A stretch of DNA of 7,344 nt from Gammaproteobacteria bacterium (lineage in GTDB: Bacteria; Pseudomonadota; Gammaproteobacteria; Pseudomonadales; Pseudomonadaceae), in the NCBI GenBank assembly GCA_012513235.1, contig JAAZCO010000123.1:1-7344 (forward strand), given 5' to 3'. The notes under the pieces are model-generated. The model saw only the letters and a list, made by a program, of their open reading frames with translations. It did not search any database and was not told the DNA's origin. Of this stretch, positions 5,174 through 7,344 are shown one piece after another (position 1 is the stretch's first letter; every line of letters begins with the position of its first letter). The position numbers and the translations under genes are program-made.

Positions 5174-7344
5174 ATGAGTGTTAAAGATTTAAGTAAACAT
5201 ACCCCAATGATGCAACAGTATTGGCGGTTAAAAAACCAACACCCGAATCAAATAATGTTTTATCGCATGGGTGATTTTTATGAACTGTTTTATGACGATG
5301 CAAAAAAAGCGTCTCAACTGCTGGATATTACTCTTACCTCGCGCGGACAATCCGGTGGCAGTATTATTCCCATGGCCGGCATACCCTTCCATGCGGCTGA
5401 AGGCTATCTGGCACGCTTAGTCAGTCTGGGCGAATCAGTGGTGATTTGTGAGCAAACTGGCGATCCAGCCGCCACCACAAAAGGCCCCGTCGAGCGCCAA
5501 GTGGTGCGTATCCTGACACCGGGCACCGTCAGTGACGAAGCCTTAATGGATGATCGCCGCGACAATTTGGTAGCAGCCTTAGTTGGCAAAGATAATCTAT
5601 TTGGTTTGGCTGTGCTGGATATCAGCAGCGGACGCTTTAGTGTGCAAGAGTTGAGCAGCGAAGAAAACGTGCTCGCGGAATTGGAACGCGCTAACCCAGC
5701 TGAATTACTGATCCCAGATGATTGGCCGGTGATGGCTGCTCTAGAAAAGCGTCGTGGCATGCAACGCCGCGCACCCTGGGATTTTGATTACGACAGTGGC
5801 CTTAAAGGCTTATGCCAACAGTTTGCTACGCAAGATCTGAAAGGCTTTGGCTGCGAAGGTTTGTCTTTAGCCATTGGTGCCGCCGGTTGCTTATTAACCT
5901 ATGCCAAAGAAACCCAGCGCACCGCTTTACCGCATATCCGCAGCCTATTTCATGAGCGCATCAGTGAAACCGTCGTACTTGATGCTGCCACACGCCGTAA
6001 CCTTGAGCTGGATAAAAACCTCTCCGGTGGCCGTGATAATACCTTGCAATCGGTGATTGATCGTTGCCAAACCTCTATGGGTAGCCGTTTGCTCAGTCGC
6101 TGGCTCAATCGCCCTTTGCGACAGCAAGCGGTATTGGAAGCACGCCAAGATGCGATTGCTTACCTGCTCAATGACTATCACTTTGAACGCGTGCAACCGG
6201 CGCTGAAAGATATCGGCGATATCGAGCGAATTTTAGCGCGCATCAGTTTACGCAGTGCACGGCCACGAGATTTAGCGCGCTTGCGTGATGCGCTCAATGC
6301 GCTACCCGCTTTGCAAGACGTACTGGCTGGCTTAGATATTGCCCTCATTCAAGAGCTTGCGACAGCCATCAGTGTTTACCCAGAATTATCCGACACTCTA
6401 AGCCGCGCGATTATCGATAATCCACCGGCGGTGGTTCGTGAAGGCGGTGTATTAAAGCTTGGTTACGATGCTGAATTGGATGAACTGCTGACCATCAGTG
6501 AAACCGCAGGCCAGTACTTAATCGATTTAGAAACTCGCGAAAAAGCCCGTACAGGCTTGGCCAACCTAAAAGTCGGCTATAATCGCGTGCACGGTTACTT
6601 TATTGAGATACCCACACGCCAAGCCGAACAAGCACCACCTGAATATATTCGCCGCCAGACCCTTAAAGGCGCTGAGCGTTTTATTATTCCTGAGCTCAAA
6701 GCTTTTGAAGATAAAGCTCTGTCAGCAAAAAGCCGTGCTTTGGCGCGCGAGAAGCAACTCTACGATGAGTTGCTGGATATTCTAATTACACATATTGCTC
6801 CCCTACAAGCCAGTGCTGCTGCGCTGGCAGAACTGGATGTGATCAGCAATCTATCTGAGCGTGCACTCAATCTTAATTTATGCTGCCCAGAATTTAGCGC
6901 GCAACCGTGCCTAGAGATTCAACAAGGTCGCCACTTAGTGGTTGAGCATGTTCTCACCACGCCCTTTGTCGCCAACGATGTCAGCATGGATAATGATACG
7001 CGCATGTTGATTATTACCGGGCCGAACATGGGTGGTAAGTCGACCTATATGCGGCAAACTGCGTTAATTGTATTGCTGGCGCATATTGGTAGCTTTGTCC
7101 CTGCCCAGCAGTGCACTCTGTCATTGGTCGACCGCATTTTTACCCGTATTGGTTCTAGCGATGACCTGGCCGGTGGACGCTCAACCTTTATGGTGGAGAT
7201 GAGTGAAACCGCTAATATTTTGCATAACGCCAGCGCCAACAGCTTAGTATTAATGGATGAAGTGGGCCGCGGTACCAGTACCTTTGATGGTTTATCACTG
7301 GCTTGGGCTGCAGCTGAGCAACTGGCTGAACTCAAAGCTTGGAC
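5174..7344 (+). CDS. mutS: DNA mismatch repair protein MutS (3' end beyond window)
   Basis: MutS recognises mismatches and small loops, then uses ATP to form a sliding clamp that recruits MutL. The frame is open from 5174 to the window end (723 codons of about 855). Domain I carries the mismatch-wedging F35-Y36-E37 (GDFYELFY; E. coli F36, E38). The connector, lever and clamp follow, with conserved LKVGYNRVHGYFIEI near residue 475. The ATPase domain has Walker A GPNMGGKST (616-624), the signature DDLAGGRSTFMVEMSET, and Walker B D695-E696 (LMDEVGRGTSTFDG). The window ends before the later ATPase histidine motif and the C-terminal tetramerisation region. ATG 5174 is chosen because HTPMMQQY then sits where E. 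coli MutS has it. The frame stays open to an ATG at 5102, adding 24 unfamiliar residues. No strong SD precedes either start. It is divergent from the small minus-strand gene. Confidence 0.97.
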   Translation, partial: MSVKDLSKHTPMMQQYWRLKNQHPNQIMFYRMGDFYELFYDDAKKASQLLDITLTSRGQSGGSIIPMAGIPFHAAEGYLARLVSLGESVVICEQTGDPAATTKGPVERQVVRILTPGTVSDEALMDDRRDNLVAALVGKDNLFGLAVLDISSGRFSVQELSSEENVLAELERANPAELLIPDDWPVMAALEKRRGMQRRAPWDFDYDSGLKGLCQQFATQDLKGFGCEGLSLAIGAAGCLLTYAKETQRTALPHIRSLFHERISETVVLDAATRRNLELDKNLSGGRDNTLQSVIDRCQTSMGSRLLSRWLNRPLRQQAVLEARQDAIAYLLNDYHFERVQPALKDIGDIERILARISLRSARPRDLARLRDALNALPALQDVLAGLDIALIQELATAISVYPELSDTLSRAIIDNPPAVVREGGVLKLGYDAELDELLTISETAGQYLIDLETREKARTGLANLKVGYNRVHGYFIEIPTRQAEQAPPEYIRRQTLKGAERFIIPELKAFEDKALSAKSRALAREKQLYDELLDILITHIAPLQASAAALAELDVISNLSERALNLNLCCPEFSAQPCLEIQQGRHLVVEHVLTTPFVANDVSMDNDTRMLIITGPNMGGKSTYMRQTALIVLLAHIGSFVPAQQCTLSLVDRIFTRIGSSDDLAGGRSTFMVEMSETANILHNASANSLVLMDEVGRGTSTFDGLSLAWAAAEQLAELKAW

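Noticed and set aside
5404..6196. Minus-strand frames inside mutS
   Set aside because: They are shadows of the mutS reading frame, with no SD or recognisable domain.

Overview
The window looks like ordinary chromosomal DNA from a gammaproteobacterium. The truncated MutS at the right edge reads like those of the Pseudomonadales/Oceanospirillales group (N-terminal HTPMMQQYWRLK, FYRMGDFYELFYDDAKKA), and the efflux transporter resembles the Pseudomonas MexI type. This placement rests on remembered family sequences, not on a search.

Layout from left to right: (1) bases 1-6 (GCACCA) look like the encoded 3' end of a tRNA gene lying mostly outside the window, followed at 15-47 by a strong UUCG-loop intrinsic terminator. 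(2) A gene-free stretch of about 390 bases (48-435) holds a candidate promoter, one small palindrome and an unexplained Shine-Dalgarno-like hexamer. (3) A two-gene operon on the + strand encodes an RND-type tripartite efflux system: a periplasmic adaptor (436-1590) and an inner-membrane HAE1-type transporter (1587-4652). They are joined by a 4-base ATGA overlap. No outer-membrane channel and no regulator gene is adjacent, so the pump presumably borrows a TolC/OprM-like channel encoded elsewhere. (4) A perfect 11-bp hairpin (4721-4750) lies between convergent genes. It shares the 12-mer ACTTAGGGGCTT with the first terminator. (5) A small acidic hypothetical protein is encoded on the - strand (4782-5009), most likely from a GTG start. 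(6) Divergent from it is mutS (5174 to the right edge), cut within its ATPase domain.

Functionally there are two unrelated units. One is a proton-driven drug/metabolite efflux pump with all the expected proton-relay residues. The other is the mismatch-recognition ATPase of DNA repair. I see no CRISPR array, transposase, integrase, toxin-antitoxin pair or defence gene. I found no convincing previously undescribed system. The most useful leads are the paired terminators flanking the pump operon next to a tRNA end, and the unrecognised 75-residue protein beside mutS.
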